From Schistosoma haematobium (taxonomy: Eukaryota > Platyhelminthes > Trematoda > Strigeidida > Schistosomatidae), in contig NC_067198.1 in the NCBI RefSeq assembly GCF_000699445.3, positions 23,075,536 through 23,139,535 on the forward strand: a stretch of 64,000 nt of DNA. The letters are read 5' to 3'. The notes beneath the pieces are model-generated. The model was not told the DNA's origin and ran no database searches. It saw only the letters and a program-made list of their open reading frames with translations. The translations under genes were made by a program, and so were the position numbers. This document shows positions 11,912 through 25,010 of the stretch, one piece after another. Numbering within the stretch: the stretch's first letter is position 1; every line of letters begins with the position of its first letter.

Positions 11912-13270
11912 TAGCTGGTTATGATGCAATATGTTGGTAATCTCAGGAAAAGACGTGTAACTGGGTCGAAAGTGCGTCGTCCAAAATTGCTACATATCAG
12001 CACGACGAAATGAGATTAAAAAGTTGAATATCGAAATGGAAGTATCAGTAACAATCGAAATAAATCGGCTGAAAAGAAACACTTTCCTGAAATTCTTGTT
12101 CCCCGCTTTCTATTGAAAAGTATGAGACCATTAAATTCTTTAAAATTATCGGTCAGGAACAATAATAGTAATATTACATGTGAGAGTAAAATGCTATAGC
12201 CTGTAACAACTAAGTATTAAGCAACCAACTCAATTTAGGTAGAAGGTATTCAAACCAGTGAAAAAGGTTATATTTTAATGACTGAACAGCTAAGTTGCAG
12301 CTGAGCAGTCAAAAGTGGTCAACAAATGGAAATTAAAGCAGACTGCAGCGTTTATTGACCATTCTGTGGTTAAAACCGGATTTAAGTTGTCATAGTGTTT
12401 TGCTTATCCTACTCCACAGAATCCTTACCATGGCAAGACATTTTGGCTCAGCGATACCTGAATTAGTGGTATAGTCAGCCGCTACTCTCACCGTGAATGT
12501 TTATAGGAACTATATTTCAATATCCAGTAAACTGAAGGGGATCGCGTGACCCTACAAAGGAGATCATTTGTTTACACCAGATGGGAATGCATAGATAAGT
12601 AGCAAAAGTTCAAAGTAGAACGAATTTTAAAGAAGATATTTTAATAGCGAGTAATTATTAACATATGATTTTTTGTAGTTGAGTAAATAACGATAATGAA
12701 CGAGCCCAACGTATCAATATCTCACGGAATTTTACCCATTGGCTTTCTCTCAAGCATTGTACAGGATATTTGCTCACTCACCCAATCTGGTTAAATAGTT
12801 TTGGCATTGTAGTTGGTGCCAGTTCGTGATGAAAACCCTAAATCTCATTTCTAACGTTAGTCATTAACTGTAAAACAACTCTGGTTCCTCACATAGGTTT
12901 AAAACCCTCATTTGGTCATAGATATTAGGTGAACACTCTCAAGGTCAGTCCAGCTTAGCTCAAAGGTCGCCCATAAATTATAGTCTCACCGTTTTATATA
13001 ATTAATGTCAATTACAGTAAAGGTTGAAACAGAAGAAATCTATTAGTTTATCATCAGCTTACTAAACGATATCTAAACAGTACTTGAACAATTTAGATTT
13101 TAGGGTTTTTAGCCTCAGAACTTCAACAAGCATTCTGCCTCATCCCTCAGTTTTCAGTATGGAATACACCCATCAAAACAACACTAAGACAAATAATGAC
13201 AACTAACATTCATTTGGCTCTGATATCTGGGAAAACGGTTGTGTAGTGTAGCGATTTGGTGGAACGAAAA
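11912..13270. other. Non-coding stretch, no feature recognised (copy 1; duplicate at about 29236-30594)
   Basis: No element, exon or RNA gene could be supported on either strand. It may hold diverged repeats. Confidence 0.35.
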
Positions 13271-13276
13271 CAGCAA

Positions 13277-13695
13277 CAGAAGTGCTTAGTCTGCCATGGT
13301 ATAATTCCACAAATCTAAAAGTCGGAAAAACTTCTTTTCTGTAACTGTCAACATGTAAAAAGCCCTGTCGATCTTGTTTTCGTTTAAAAATTCAGCCTTG
13401 GCAGAAGCGAATTTCGAATAGTCATAGTAGAAGCATTGATTACTATTCCGATATATTCTTTGTGCCGTCGGTATTCTCATATCCACTGGACAGCCCACAT
13501 ATGAACTGGACTACAACCGGCTTAAGTGATCCAAAGCTTGACCAACCAGTTAGACATAAACCAAGAAGAAAACCCTTTGAAATGTCGCCTAATATAAACG
13601 ACCTTAAATCTCTACAATCTTCGTATCTTATGTCCAATATGACTTTCGACACAGTAAAGTGGTGGCACGATTTCTTCAGTTCCGTGTACCATTAA
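13277..13695. other. Opposed open frames of unknown origin (copy 1; duplicate at 30601-31019)
   Basis: On the - strand, 13286-13506 could be a terminal exon: it follows TTGTAG and reads SSYVGCPVDMRIPTAQRIYR to LWNYTMAD and a stop. On the + strand, an overlapping frame (13462-13695) reads HMNWTTTGLSDPKLDQPVRH to WWHDFFSSVYH and a stop. Both have protein-like composition; at most one is likely real. I recognise neither, and no partner exon was found. The frames are unchanged between the two duplicate copies. Confidence 0.3.
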
Positions 13696-14116
13696 TCGTG
13701 GTGCTGTTTCAAGATCGCAAATGAAGTTACTGTAATTAACGTGTGTCTTTGAGTACCTCTTTCTTGTGAACGGAACATGAATCGATTAAGATTGGCTACC
13801 TAAAAATTTGTAATATATGTAAAAAAATCAGTAACCAGATACAGAAAAACCTATAGGAGCATTTGAATTACGATAGCCGTACTTTCCTAAGATGATTCTT
13901 TTTGTATGTCGAATCAAAAAAGACGTAGATTTTTCACGAATATTCACATATACTAGCTAAATCAGATTTGGCTTATTCTAAGTCCTTATTAGATAATCTC
14001 AAAAAGTCCTATCTTACGGGTACTTTTAATGGTAGCTCTTATAATCACATTTCTGCCATACTAGCTGTTAGACCCTTTCAGATAACTGAGGAATCAACTC
14101 TTCCCTTGCTCAAAAA

Positions 14117-14960
14117 CCTTGTCGAGAATACTAAGCAATAGGAATAGTTGAGTTGTAGTAAGAGAGGATTATAACTACGGCGACGAGGAAAAGGGAAAAC
14201 AAATTCAAGATGTCCATATCAGATGACCAGCTCAGCCGAATACTACAACAACAGCAAGCACAACTTGATACACAAATGCGGTTGTTGGAGGCTGACTCAA
14301 CAGCTTAACTTCCACCGCTCGAGTTCACATGCTACTTCAAGCAAATCTTGTGATGCGGTTGCTAGCAGCATCCCGAAATTAATCTATCACCCAGAAAGTG
14401 AAAATACTTTTCTCACGCGGTTCAAACGTTGAGAAGACACATTTAGAATAGAATTCTGTAACCAAGACGACGCGTGGAAGACTAAATTGTCGGTCCGTAA
14501 GTTTGGAAGAAATGAACATTCACGTTAATAATCAGAAGAATTTATTCTCAAATAACAGTTTGTTACATGAGGCATGCCAGTTTACAGGTAAGATCAACAA
14601 TGTTACGAAAGATACCATTTTCACTGTAGTAAGTTACTCAGCTGGGTTGTAAACTCCTTGCCAACTGAGCGAAACGCATCTTGAAAACAGCTTTTCAAAA
14701 GACCTATATCATTAGTCAATAACATCATTACCTCAAAAATAGTTGGAACTTTGCATGGACTGTATGACGAATATGCTCATCAAGTTTCATGAGTGCCTCA
14801 TAGTACAGTTAAATTAATTGAGATTTGTAAAAATTCCATAAAGAAGTCATTGGTTCCGCTCATAGTGCAAACAAGGAAACGTAAGTGAAAATAATTCGCT
14901 AACATAATTGATGCTGCTACGAAACATTTTGACAAGCCATTACAGACAACTATGGAAATG
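14117..14960 (+). mobile_element. Ty3/gypsy-type LTR retrotransposon remnant: LTR end and gag (copy 1)
   Basis: The 3' end of an LTR (14117-14176) shares a GTCGAGAATACTAAGCAATA stretch with the solo LTR at 52371-52684. It is followed by a primer-binding-like CGGCGACGAGG and, at 14210, an ATG opening a gag-like frame (MSISDDQLSRILQQQQAQLD). The frame is broken by a small deletion after about 30 codons and by further stops. No protease, RT or integrase was seen, and sequence beyond about 14530 is poorly recognisable. A dead fragment. Confidence 0.7.
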
Positions 14961-14999
14961 GACATTCACATTTTTGGTCCAAATCTGGATAGGAATCAA

Positions 15000-17900
15000 A
15001 TGTAATATAGATGCTAGAAAGATTCAAAGTTGTAACGTCGGGTAAGACTGGAACTGACACAATTGTTATGCATCGTTGTAGATGCATAAAGCTTCCTACT
15101 AACGAAATACACCAAAGCAAAATTATCACGTTATGTGCCTACAATATTTATAGTGTGATGTGTATAAAAACTAAGGATGTAAGTGCAAGGAAATACATAT
15201 ATCATGTGGTTGGTGGGATAGAGAGATTACCGGTAAGTATTCAACTAACCTGCCTCATCATGACAACTCTTAGTTTCTTATACTTCCGTTCATTTCCCAC
15301 TCTCTTTCCAATAAAATTACTCACCTTAAAACCTGTTTATTCCTTGTAAATCCAACCATTATACTTATTACAGAAACGTGGTGTAAATCATCCATGTCCG
15401 ATTACTACTTGCATGTAGATAGCTACGTTTTCTTTCGGACCGATAGGTGTCATGGATTAGGAGCCGGTGCAGTCATCTATGTCCGTTCGAACATATAAGC
15501 GTGCAAATTTGAGGATAAATCTCTTGATGCCATAAACGACTCCGCTTGGGTTACCGTAAACTGTGGATCGTAAACTTATCTACTGATGGGGTGCATATAC
15601 AGACCACCTCATGTGGATACTGACTTCGATCGATTACTAACAAACATACTTTCCATTGCTTCGCATCAACCGCATACATTTAGAATCATTGGAGGTGATT
15701 TCAATCTGCCAAACATTACATGGGGTCCGACTTCTGTACCAGGTTGATGTAACAAGTTAGTTGGAACCTTAAAATTTTGTGGGTGGGTCCAACAAGTCCA
15801 AAAACCGACTAAGAGGAATAACATATTTCATTTATTATTTACAATCGACATAGACTATCTCAGTGCACACCAGTCATCAGATTTTATGAGTTGTATTTAG
15901 TATTACTCATTCTTTACATACTATACTTTTGAACTCTAAAGCTGAAATAATGTACCAGAGCAGACAGTTTGATCAACAAACCTCGAAACGGACTGGAAAT
16001 TTCATTCGATGTTTACCATCGAAAATTTATTTTACCACAGATAATATTGACACTGAGCTTTTCAATTTATAGCACAATCCAATATATTGCCTTGACTGCA
16101 CTGCTCCAGTTATTGGCCGTGTGGCTTATAACACCAAAAGAGACCAAAATGTCTTTAAAACTTTTTAAGAAAACTGAGAAAACTGAAACATCGCTACAGT
16201 GACGTGTATACACTTCAGAGTATACATAGCGTAATTGACAGAAATGATTCATCTAAACGCAAGTATTTTATGAATATAGTAAACGAAGCCCTATGTAAAA
16301 AATAGCCCAGACCTATCAACACTTCGGCTTTTTAAATCCCATATGAGGTCGAATTCTTTTGGCACGACTAAATCCTTCATAGTTAACGGAAGCATCGTTG
16401 AAAATCCTGATACTATTTGTGAACAATTCAGCCAGCATTTCTAGCAATGCTACAAAACTGAAACTAAAACCTCTATCAATAAATTTTTAATGTTGACATC
16501 CAGACACCTGTTCAAAATTAATTCAACCTATCTGTGGAATATCGAACTTATCCATCTGTATGGAAAACATCTCTTATCACCCGTAGCTTCAAAACGGGGT
16601 CACGTAGTGATATTGCTAACTACAAGCCCATTAATCTGATATCCGTGCTATCAAGAACCATGGAAATACATCTGTAGTGGCATTGGACCATAACTACACA
16701 ATCCTCAAAGCAGAATACGAGAGTACTCGGGAAATAGACATTCAATATTTAACGCGAAGGAATACCTAACGATGGAGAAGGCGCTAATAAGGAATTGAAT
16801 GGACTGGAGTTGATCGGATGTCATGGCTCGACCATGCAGGCGTGGTCCATCTGAATGTTACCTTATGTCTTCTATTCATATTAAATATATTGTTCCTTCT
16901 CTAACCTAACCTTGTTCTACATCATGTATTGGTAATTGATACCATACAGTGAGTTGGTGTAGTCGATGGTGTGACTTCCACGTAAGATCTTATAGATTAG
17001 TCAGTTATATCATGACAAATCTACAATTTTGGGATTAGGTCTATTATTAGAGCAGTACTAATATCATAGTAGACCATAGTTCTACACATCCACAAACAGC
17101 TATTATCATTTTTATTTTCGGCTAGTCTGATTGGCCCATCCTTACATGGGTTTATGACTAAACGTTCATGCGTCGCATCGCACCTGGAATTTTCTGGTAA
17201 AATCACCCAGAGAAGAGATGTTGGTCAGTCAGTGGCAATTCTGTGTTTCGATTTTAGTAAGGCTTTCGACAGAGACTCACACAAACTCTCTCTTCTAAAA
17301 CTCTCTTCATTTGGCATACAGAATCCTCTTTTATCTTGGCTCAAATCTTTTCTAGAAAAAGTAGCCAAATCGTTCGATCTGGATCCTGCTACTCTCAACC
17401 TGTCAATGTAGCCAGTGGGGTTATACAAAGAAGTGTGGTTGGTCCATTACTCTTTCTCCTTTTTATCAATGACGTGTGTTTCCTCTTTCAGTATGGTAAA
17501 CCTTTCCTTTTTGCCGATGACCTAAAATTGGTTTATTCATTCTCTTCTCCCAACAAAGAAAGCCATATTTCAACGGTAATCCAAGGCGAGATAAACAAGT
17601 TATACGAATGGACTGTTTCGTTTAATTCTCCACTTAATGCTGACAAAAGTGGATTTATTCACATTGATCAGTTCCTTTACCTAAATCTGGCTATACACAA
17701 ACATACACTGAAACCTCTTATCACCGTTCGTGACTTTGGTTTGAGATATAGCGACAGTTTGAACTTTTCCGAGCACGCTGCATCTCAAGTATCCAGAGCT
17801 AGAAAGCTCATCGTATTTATAATGATAAACTTCAATAATATCGAATCGTGATCAGTGTTATACAGAAAATGTATCTTACTAATTATTGAATATGATATTT

Positions 17901-18265
17901 TAGTTTACAGTAATTGCAGGCATAATGACCTGATTAAATTTGAAGGTGTTCAAAGAAAGTTCATCAAAGCTGTTTTGGGATATTCTGACAACAAGGACTA
18001 TCACCAAAGATGTCAACAACTCAAATTAGAACCTCTCTGGGTCCGGAGTATCAAACTAAACCTTGTCTTTATCTACCGGCTTATTAACGATATTTCCTAC
18101 TCTCTGGTATCCATCTCTTCATACTCTGTGGTATCATCCAACAATCTACGCAATAAGGAAAATATTCCAGCGATTCCAAGAACATACACAAACTTACAAT
18201 AATAATATATTTCTGAAAGGGCAGATTTACAAATTACAACATTTGTTTGCTCACAGTATGCTTCC
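15000..18265 (+). mobile_element. CR1/Jockey-type LINE relict A (copy 1)
   Basis: Pieces of one ORF2 in order. Endonuclease at about 15340-15770 (ILITETWCKSSM, then RIIGGDFNLPNITWG). RT fingers at about 16540-16670 (ITRSFKTGSRSDIANYKPIN). An unrelated interruption at about 16690-17130. RT palm at 17136-17850, with FDFSKAFD and an intact FADD at about 17510. C-terminal region to 18265 (FEGVQRKFIKAVLGY). Multiple stops and frameshifts make it inactive. The clade call rests on motif style and could be CR1 or another Jockey-group family. Confidence 0.8.
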
Positions 18266-18679
18266 TAAGTAGGGTCGTTAAATAGAAATAGCCTATAAAA
18301 GCGAATAACAGTACACACGCGCAGATGTCTTGGGGCGTTAATGATTAGGTTTATGCTTTAGTATTACACTGATTTTAGTCTTCAAAATATTTTTTTCACA
18401 GTGGCATCGCGTTCACGTTACACATCATAGCCAATCTCGGAATAATTTTGTTAGAATTCGGGTCGTCTAAATATTTATGCAATATAACTTTTTAAGTTTA
18501 TAATTGTTATAAAGTAGACTTGTAGAGCGCTTGGGGTGAACTATGGACTTGAGAAAACGCGTACATCAAGTTTGTTTCAGATGTCAGATGTTCCATAACT
18601 GTACCCTCAGAGCAAGATTTTGAAAAAAAGAATCAGAGGAGCAGCAAGGCACTTGGATATGAACGCTTAACAGTGCTTA

Positions 18680-21070
18680 ACATTTTGTAGTGAAACAGAC
18701 AGAGGTATGATAAATTATTAGATTAAACGGTACACACTTGTTTGGCAATTCACTAGTGAACTTCCATTCTAAGTCACAAAATACACTACCAAAGTCTGAT
18801 TGTAGGACAGAACTCCACCCTGGCGTGGCTGAGAAGAACTCTATCTCATTGAATGTTATTGTGAGTAGTTCACTAGAGCCAAATGGTTCTGATCCCAAAA
18901 TTAGACACGCTCATGATTTGGAAAAGCTTGGAAAATATATCCTTAGCATCTCACCAGCTAACTCTAAAAACGTTCAGGTCAAAAAGCTGGTTAGAATAGG
19001 TAATAGGACTGACGATAGTGTTGAACCTCGACTATATAGACTCCTTAAGGCAATCTTAGCGTCGGAGAAGCAACGTGATCTACTGTTAAGTAGCGGTCGT
19101 AGCCACCACAATTCCGACATCCGAGTAAGACCTGATATGTCTCTCGGAGACAGAACAAAAGGAAGACGGTACTAGCTGAGCTAGAAACCCGTCGACAAAA
19201 CGGTGAGGAAAACCGCCGGTTAGTGGGTTTTCGGATAATCAGGTCTTGGAAGCGAATGGTACGAAGACCTGTGTGGATAGGCCGTTCTCACTAGGAATTT
19301 TATATGCCAACGCTCGTAGTCTAAGAAATAAATTAGTAGACAACTTAGGGTCACTCATTGTAGCTGTGACAGAAACTTGGTTAGTCCACGACTTCGACAT
19401 TAGTCCAGAATTATCTGGATACTACTACACAAGGAGTGATAGAAGTAGATGTAGGAAAGAAAGTGGCGTCCTTTTATACATAGCCAATAATATAAATATC
19501 CATTCCTCTGCTTGCAAATCCCATGATAGTGAAACTTGTGAAGTCATTAGCTGTGAGCTGGCTATCGGATGTAGTACATTTATACTCGGTGTCATCTATT
19601 AAAGCCCAATTAGCTTAACTGACAACTATATTTTAGAACACATTCAGCTATGGAGTGCAAACAACAGATGCTTGATATTAAGAGACTTTAATGCACCTGA
19701 TATTAGTTGGACTGAGATGGCCTCGGTAGGATCTGTAAACTCCTTTGATAGTAGGTTCCTGATAATAACAATAATAATGGAACATGCATTAGTACGGCAT
19801 GTATCCAAACCCTCATGCTTGGGTGCAAGCCAAGGTTCTTCTTTGTTGGACTTGGTAATCACTCGTGAGACTGAAGTTATTGCCAACCTAAGTATTCTTT
19901 CGCCGTTAGTGAATAGCCATCATGCTGTTTTGTCGTTCACGTTTGCAGCTAGTGACATGATATACGATCAGGTTAAACCTCGTCCAAATGTATGGAGAGC
20001 TAACATATCAGCAATAGAGGAGTGCGCTGCTAAGACGGATTAATCAGTAGATACTAGTTCATCAGTTGAAGGAGCATGGTCTACATTTAAAGGCAAGTCT
20101 AGTTCAGTAACGTCCTTGTTTGGACCATGTCTGGTACCATGTACCCAAGATAATTCTTAGACGTAGGAAAAGCATTAAAATATGTTCATCTCCACTGACT
20201 TAAAACGGTACAGAATGCTTGTAAAGCGTTAATAAGTAAGACTAGACAGTAGTATGGAGAAAATTGGTTAGGGATTGTGAAAATAGTCCGAAACGGTTAT
20301 TCTCGCATTTGAAAAGGAGAACTCAGAGAAGTGACGAAATTTCAGTGATCCTGATGGTATTCACTTTAGGATTATGTAAACCCTATCGGATCTAATTGAT
20401 GAAGCTATAGCCATACTGTTTGATATGTCTCTGGGGCAGTTCAAACTGTCAGGAGACTGGAAAGACTCAATAATTAGTCCTGTGTATAAGGGGGGGAGTA
20501 GAAACTTAGTAACTATCGTCCTACTTCGTCTAACCGGTACAGTTGTAAATCTAATGAAAAAGATTATTCGGATGGCTGTTGTGATGACCGCATTTGGAAT
20601 ATGGGATTCAAGCAGAGAGTCCTTGTTTCAAATATGAAACGGATATGTTGAAACGAGTCAGACGACGAGGGACTAAAATGGTAGAGTGCCTCTCTGGCCT
20701 ATCTTATGAAGACAGACTGAGACGCGTCAACTTATTTCCGTTATCTTTAGGATAACGGTAATTACCGTGATCTAATATTGGCTCATCATATATTGAACGA
20801 TAACCTTGGTATTATTATGTCTTATCCTTTCCTTCCGCCTAGGACTGATCATTTGAAAGGACATTCTTAGAAAGTTCAAAGACTGAGATCAGATCATCTA
20901 CGTTTGGATTTTCGTTTCTCGCACTGAGTAGGGAATTACTGAAATTCCCTTCCAGAACACGTAACATCATCTTTTTCTGTTGATATATTTGAAATGAGAT
21001 TGGACCTCTTCAGTGTTACAAACTGCAAGGATTAGTAAGGGTCGATAGACATCCTATTCTTAGTACTGAA
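18680..21070 (+). mobile_element. CR1-type LINE relict B (copy 1)
   Basis: A second LINE. An ORF1-like frame at 18738-19175 (basic C-terminus, no zinc knuckle seen) is followed by an ORF2 endonuclease at 19285-20043 (GILYANARSLRNKLV, then TETWLVHDFDIS and ILRDFNAPDISW). A stub of RT follows, then a C-terminal block at about 20650-21010 whose frames include KMVECLSGLSYEDRLRRVN and WNSLPEHV. The central RT, including its active site, is deleted. It abuts RRP5 exon A and so occupies the intron, or the upstream region, just before it. Confidence 0.82.
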
Positions 21071-21103
21071 GACTGAAGATTAATCGCTTATTAGCTCTTC
21101 AAG

Positions 21104-21308
21104 GTCGTGGAAAATAAGCGCGGTGGGTTTGGATGTGAGTATCAGCATGCAGAATGAAACGTTGGCATTGGGAGTAATAAAGTCTGTACAGAAACTATAC
21201 CTCGAGGTGCAGTTACCCCACGGATTTTTGGGCCGAGTTAACATATATGATGTGAGTGATAAGTATACTGAACTTTTGAGGGAGTCTGCGGAGACTGGTA
21301 TCATACAG
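21104..21308 (+). CDS. RRP5: RRP5 exon A (copy 1 of tandem duplication)
   Basis: Coding content is the same as the exon at 38426-38630: the first half of S1 domain 1, with a possible start ATG at 21147. The splice sites are identical. Whether this copy is transcribed depends on whether the 17.3-kb duplication is real; if so, copy 1 is closer to the unseen first exon and promoter. Confidence 0.7.
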
Positions 21309-21343
21309 GTAAATGAAATATTAGTGACCACTTTTATCTATAG

Positions 21344-21614
21344 GATGATCTTGTTGAACTTTCGGATATGTTCAAAGTTGGTCAGACTGTGAGATGCTTT
21401 GTTAAGGAAGCTGACAATAGTCGTGGGAGTGGTTCCACTAAAAGATATCTCGTCTCATTAAATCCGAAAATGGTGAATAAAGCTGTAATATCCAAGCATG
21501 TTAAACCTCATATGGTATTTGTTGGGTCTGTCGTTAGCGTGGAGGATCACGGTTATATAGTAGATGCTGGTGTTGCTAGAATGAACTGTTTCTTGCCCAA
21601 AGACCAAGTTGATG
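21344..21614 (+). CDS. RRP5: RRP5 exon B (copy 1)
   Basis: No difference from 38666-38936 was seen, including the 35-bp intron before it and the 33-bp intron after it. It encodes the end of S1-1 and the core of S1-2 (VEDHGYIVDAG). Confidence 0.72.
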
Positions 21615-21647
21615 GTTCGTATTTTATTGACTTTTTAAAATTTTCAG

Positions 21648-21766
21648 TTAACCCTGATATTGGCAGTTTGATTCCCTTTACTCCATATGTGTCAGATCCT
21701 CTGCAGGATAGTAGCTATAAACGAGTTTTAAAAGTAACCACTCGTTTGGATTCGACATTATCTCTG
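21648..21766 (+). CDS. RRP5: RRP5 exon C (copy 1)
   Basis: No difference from 38970-39088 was seen. It encodes the closing strands of S1-2 and is followed by a 35-bp intron ending TATTTAG. Confidence 0.65.
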
Positions 21767-21801
21767 GTTGGCATTCATTCATTGAGTTTCATTGTATTTA
21801 G

Positions 21802-21975
21802 TTGAGTCCTGATTCTCGTGTAAACTTTGACTGCTTGCTCCCTGGTACCTGTCTCCATGCTTCAATTGTCAAGAAGGTCACATCGACCTTAGTTGCAGAG
21901 TTTTCAGAACATTTTATTTCAATCTCACGCACGCACTACATCGGAAACAAAGAAGATTATCAAATAGGAGCCAAG
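21802..21975 (+). CDS. RRP5: RRP5 exon D (copy 1)
   Basis: The coding sequence matches 39124-39297. It is the N-terminal part of S1-3, starting LSPDSRVNFDC. The downstream intron differs from copy 2 by a few single-base indels. Confidence 0.72.
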
Positions 21976-22604
21976 GTAATTTTTAAAACTAGTTTCCAGT
22001 TTTCATTATGCTACTTTAAGTTCTTATCACTGATAAGTCTATCATGAAGTAAAAGTGAATTCCATTTCTATTGAAATTAACAGCTTATAACAAGTTGACG
22101 TTTAAGTCGTCATGGTTATGTATTAATAATTTCATATGAATGGTTTTAATAAACCCCTGGTTTTACAAATAAGGACGGTCCTGCTATTAAATCTTCCTTC
22201 GATGTTGTGAAAGGTGAATAATTAGACTTTACTAATCGATACCATGTCAATTTCCCCTTGCATCTACGTTTGTCATTTGCAGAACTAAACATTGTGCTGC
22301 ATTCAATGTGTGCTATATATCATTACCGTTTAAATCTTTTTTGATGGTTAAATTTTGTGTTTTCTCCTTGACTGTGTTGCAACAAATATTGTTAATGGGA
22401 TATTTAGTTTTACTATAGATTTTCCGTTTCACTGTTCGAAATTATGTACGCTTATGATATCCACTATTGCTGTTTTTCATCTTTGCTATAGACATGTACT
22501 CATCTGTCGAAATATGTCCCAATTAACACTGGGTGTGATATAGCACAAATTACAAAGTTAAAACAACCACAGTTTTGTGACTATCGTAACCAATGTTTGG
22601 AGAT

Positions 22605-22880
22605 TCTGGGTGACATGACTCAGAATCTATCACAATGGCGTAGGTGTGTACACTTTGTCTTCCCTTGAACTTTAAGATTGAAACTGCTTTATATCTTTCT
22701 CTCTACCAACTAATTCTTTCTTCCTGTACTATATTTTTATATGCAGTCCTTCTTTTATATATTACCACCATTGAATTAACTACTTTATGGATTCGGTGTT
22801 CATCTTGTGCTAATGAGGTTTGGAAACTTAAACCGATGCATATATGTGCTTGGTCGTACGTTGAAGCTGACTGACTGAGT
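22605..22880 (+). repeat. Unclassified dispersed repeat (copy 1; duplicate at about 39927-40202)
   Basis: It shares short blocks (CTAATGAGGTTTGG, then AAACCGATGCA and a GTACGTTGAAGCTGACTGAC-like end) with stretches near 45390-45512 and 50150-50312, and with a short tail near 55630-55675. The family is old and diverged, and its class is unknown. It lies in RRP5 introns. Confidence 0.45.
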
Positions 22881-23691
22881 TAGAATCTGTAACTGTTTGG
22901 GATGCATTCCGCAGATCAACAGTATAAGCTAATGGTATTAGACTGACTCGTACTGGCAGTTTAAGAATAGGGAGTGGAGTGTTTGAGCATATATATTATT
23001 TCACTTGAGCACAGCACGTAAATCATAATGACCTGGTTGCTGACGAAATCTCAGGAAGGATGTGGGTTAATTAGGAGTTAATAGCTGTGTTGGCAACATA
23101 TCCCACTGTTTATTAATCTGTATATTTTTCTTCAGTTTGGTTTGTGTTGCTCTAATTTCTTTGACACTTAGTTCCTTGTTATTCACATTCTCATAAAAAT
23201 TCCTCCCCTGTGACTTATCTCAATAAAATCGATGTTGTAATATACGTGCTCTTAGACCGCATTACCAATTAGATGTGTTCACATCCATCCTACCATGAGT
23301 CGAATATCTTAACTGGTAAACCATAAGCTTTTGTTTTACGAGTATAGAAGGTAGTCAATTATTTTAAAGTTCACAAAAGTCTATTTCGGTTGTATACATA
23401 GAAAATAGATATGTAGCAACGAATATTACGTAGTCCATTTAAACTTATAAAAATAAAGGCAACTAATATTTTTATTACTTTCCATAAGTCTTATTTGCTA
23501 ATGTACAATGATACGTTAATTTTCTAATTTGGCTCTTATGAACACTTATTAAAATGAAAATATTGCAAAAATCGTTTTCAAAACCATGTTTAGTTTCCAT
23601 AAATTATGTGTTCATTGTTCACTTTTTTCAGTAACATGATGGCTGGTTCTCGTACTAGATTTTTCTCTTCTCTTTCTTCATGTATTCTTAG

Positions 23692-23913
23692 GTTGTTGTT
23701 TGTATCATATTAGTAGATCCCAGTACAAAACAATTGATGGGCTCTCTGCTTCCTCATCTAGTCAATCCTATACCCTCCGTCCTCAACATTTCGGAAATGC
23801 TCTCTAAATGTCCTGTTGGTACACGTTTCTCAGGTTCCTTGGTAGAGCGTGTAAACAAACGCGCTGTTCTTGTCAAATTACCTAAAACAAATGGACTCAA
23901 AGCAGTTATCAGA
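23692..23913 (+). CDS. RRP5: RRP5 exon E (copy 1)
   Basis: The coding sequence matches 41016-41237. It covers the S1-3 to S1-4 transition (LVDPSTKQLMGS). Confidence 0.72.
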
Positions 23914-24888
23914 GTATGTTAAGCAATGCCGGTTGATAATATTTTTCTGAATAAACCTGATACTTTTTAAGTATTTTAATAAATCTTCAAATTTGTAAAC
24001 AGTTATATTGGAAAGTAAGACAGAATGTTACTCTAACGAATAACTTATTTGGATTTTTATTGTAAAATATTACAATGAAAGGTGTATTGTCGTTCCCAAC
24101 TTATCAAATTTTTAATATGATTAAATATAGCGACCTATATTTTTTATAGACTGGACTAAATATTTTGTTATTTATACAATTTATTCGCAAGGAAGCCAAG
24201 TTTGATCGGACGAACTTCTACCAAGTTCTTGTTTCCAGGTCAGTAGGGATGAATGTAACAGAACTGAATAGACCAGTCTATTTTTCATGCTGTGTATGCA
24301 AAATCATCATGTAAATTTGTAGTAGGTTAACAACATCTTGTGTCACTCTCGTAGTTTAAAGTCATATTTTTAGTACATCTAATGTATATTATATATTAAG
24401 TGATAGAAAAATAATTCAACAGGTTACTTCTGTTGGCTAATGTGAATTTCGTTTACGTATTTTTACATGACTACGTCCCAGTGGTAGTTTCATATTTTCT
24501 AAAAGTAATTATAGATTGTAGGTTTCCAGGCTCCTCACATGTAAGTTATCTAAAACTTCGTTGTACCTAGTCCCCATTGAAGTGTAGTTCGATGTCATAC
24601 TAAGGAATTTACTCAATTTTTATCTTTGGATTAATTTCTTCGAACCATTTGATTAAAGTGTATTGGAAACTTTTAGACTGAAATTCAGTACTATGGATAC
24701 CGAATTTAAGTAAAACCCGTTATTGGATATTAAAATTGAATTTTCCTAATTCTCGCCACATATACAACTCCTAGCCCGCGTTGGTTCATGACATTTTTCA
24801 GTACTTTAATATATCTACTTAGCACATATGTGTCGCTAAATCAAAGTTCAACGCGTTAATATATTTTTAATCTTTCGTCTTTTTTTAG

Positions 24889-25010
24889 ATACCTAAAACA
24901 GGGACAAAAAATAACGAAAATTTCAAGTCACTAGTTGTTGGATCAAAACTGACATGCCGTTTAACTGATCATGACTTTTTAGAGAACGTAGCTGTAGCTA
25001 CAACAAACAA
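24889..25010 (+). CDS. RRP5: RRP5 exon F (copy 1)
   Basis: The coding sequence matches 42214-42335; its pyrimidine tract is one or two T longer. It ends in the phase in which exon A begins, so splicing from here to the second exon A at 38426 would stay in frame and repeat 371 residues. No exon G follows in this copy because the unit breaks at 26278. Confidence 0.68.

Noticed and set aside
13929..14141. A 70-codon + strand frame (containing LLDNLKKSYLTGTFNGSS)
   Set aside because: It runs into the LTR remnant at its 3' end and is frameshifted in copy 2 by one extra A near 31440. There is no family match. It is more likely chance or old element sequence than a gene.
22355..22874. Short + strand frames in intron D-E (and their duplicates)
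   Set aside because: Low-complexity hydrophobic translations of AT-rich intron and dispersed repeat, with no splice support.
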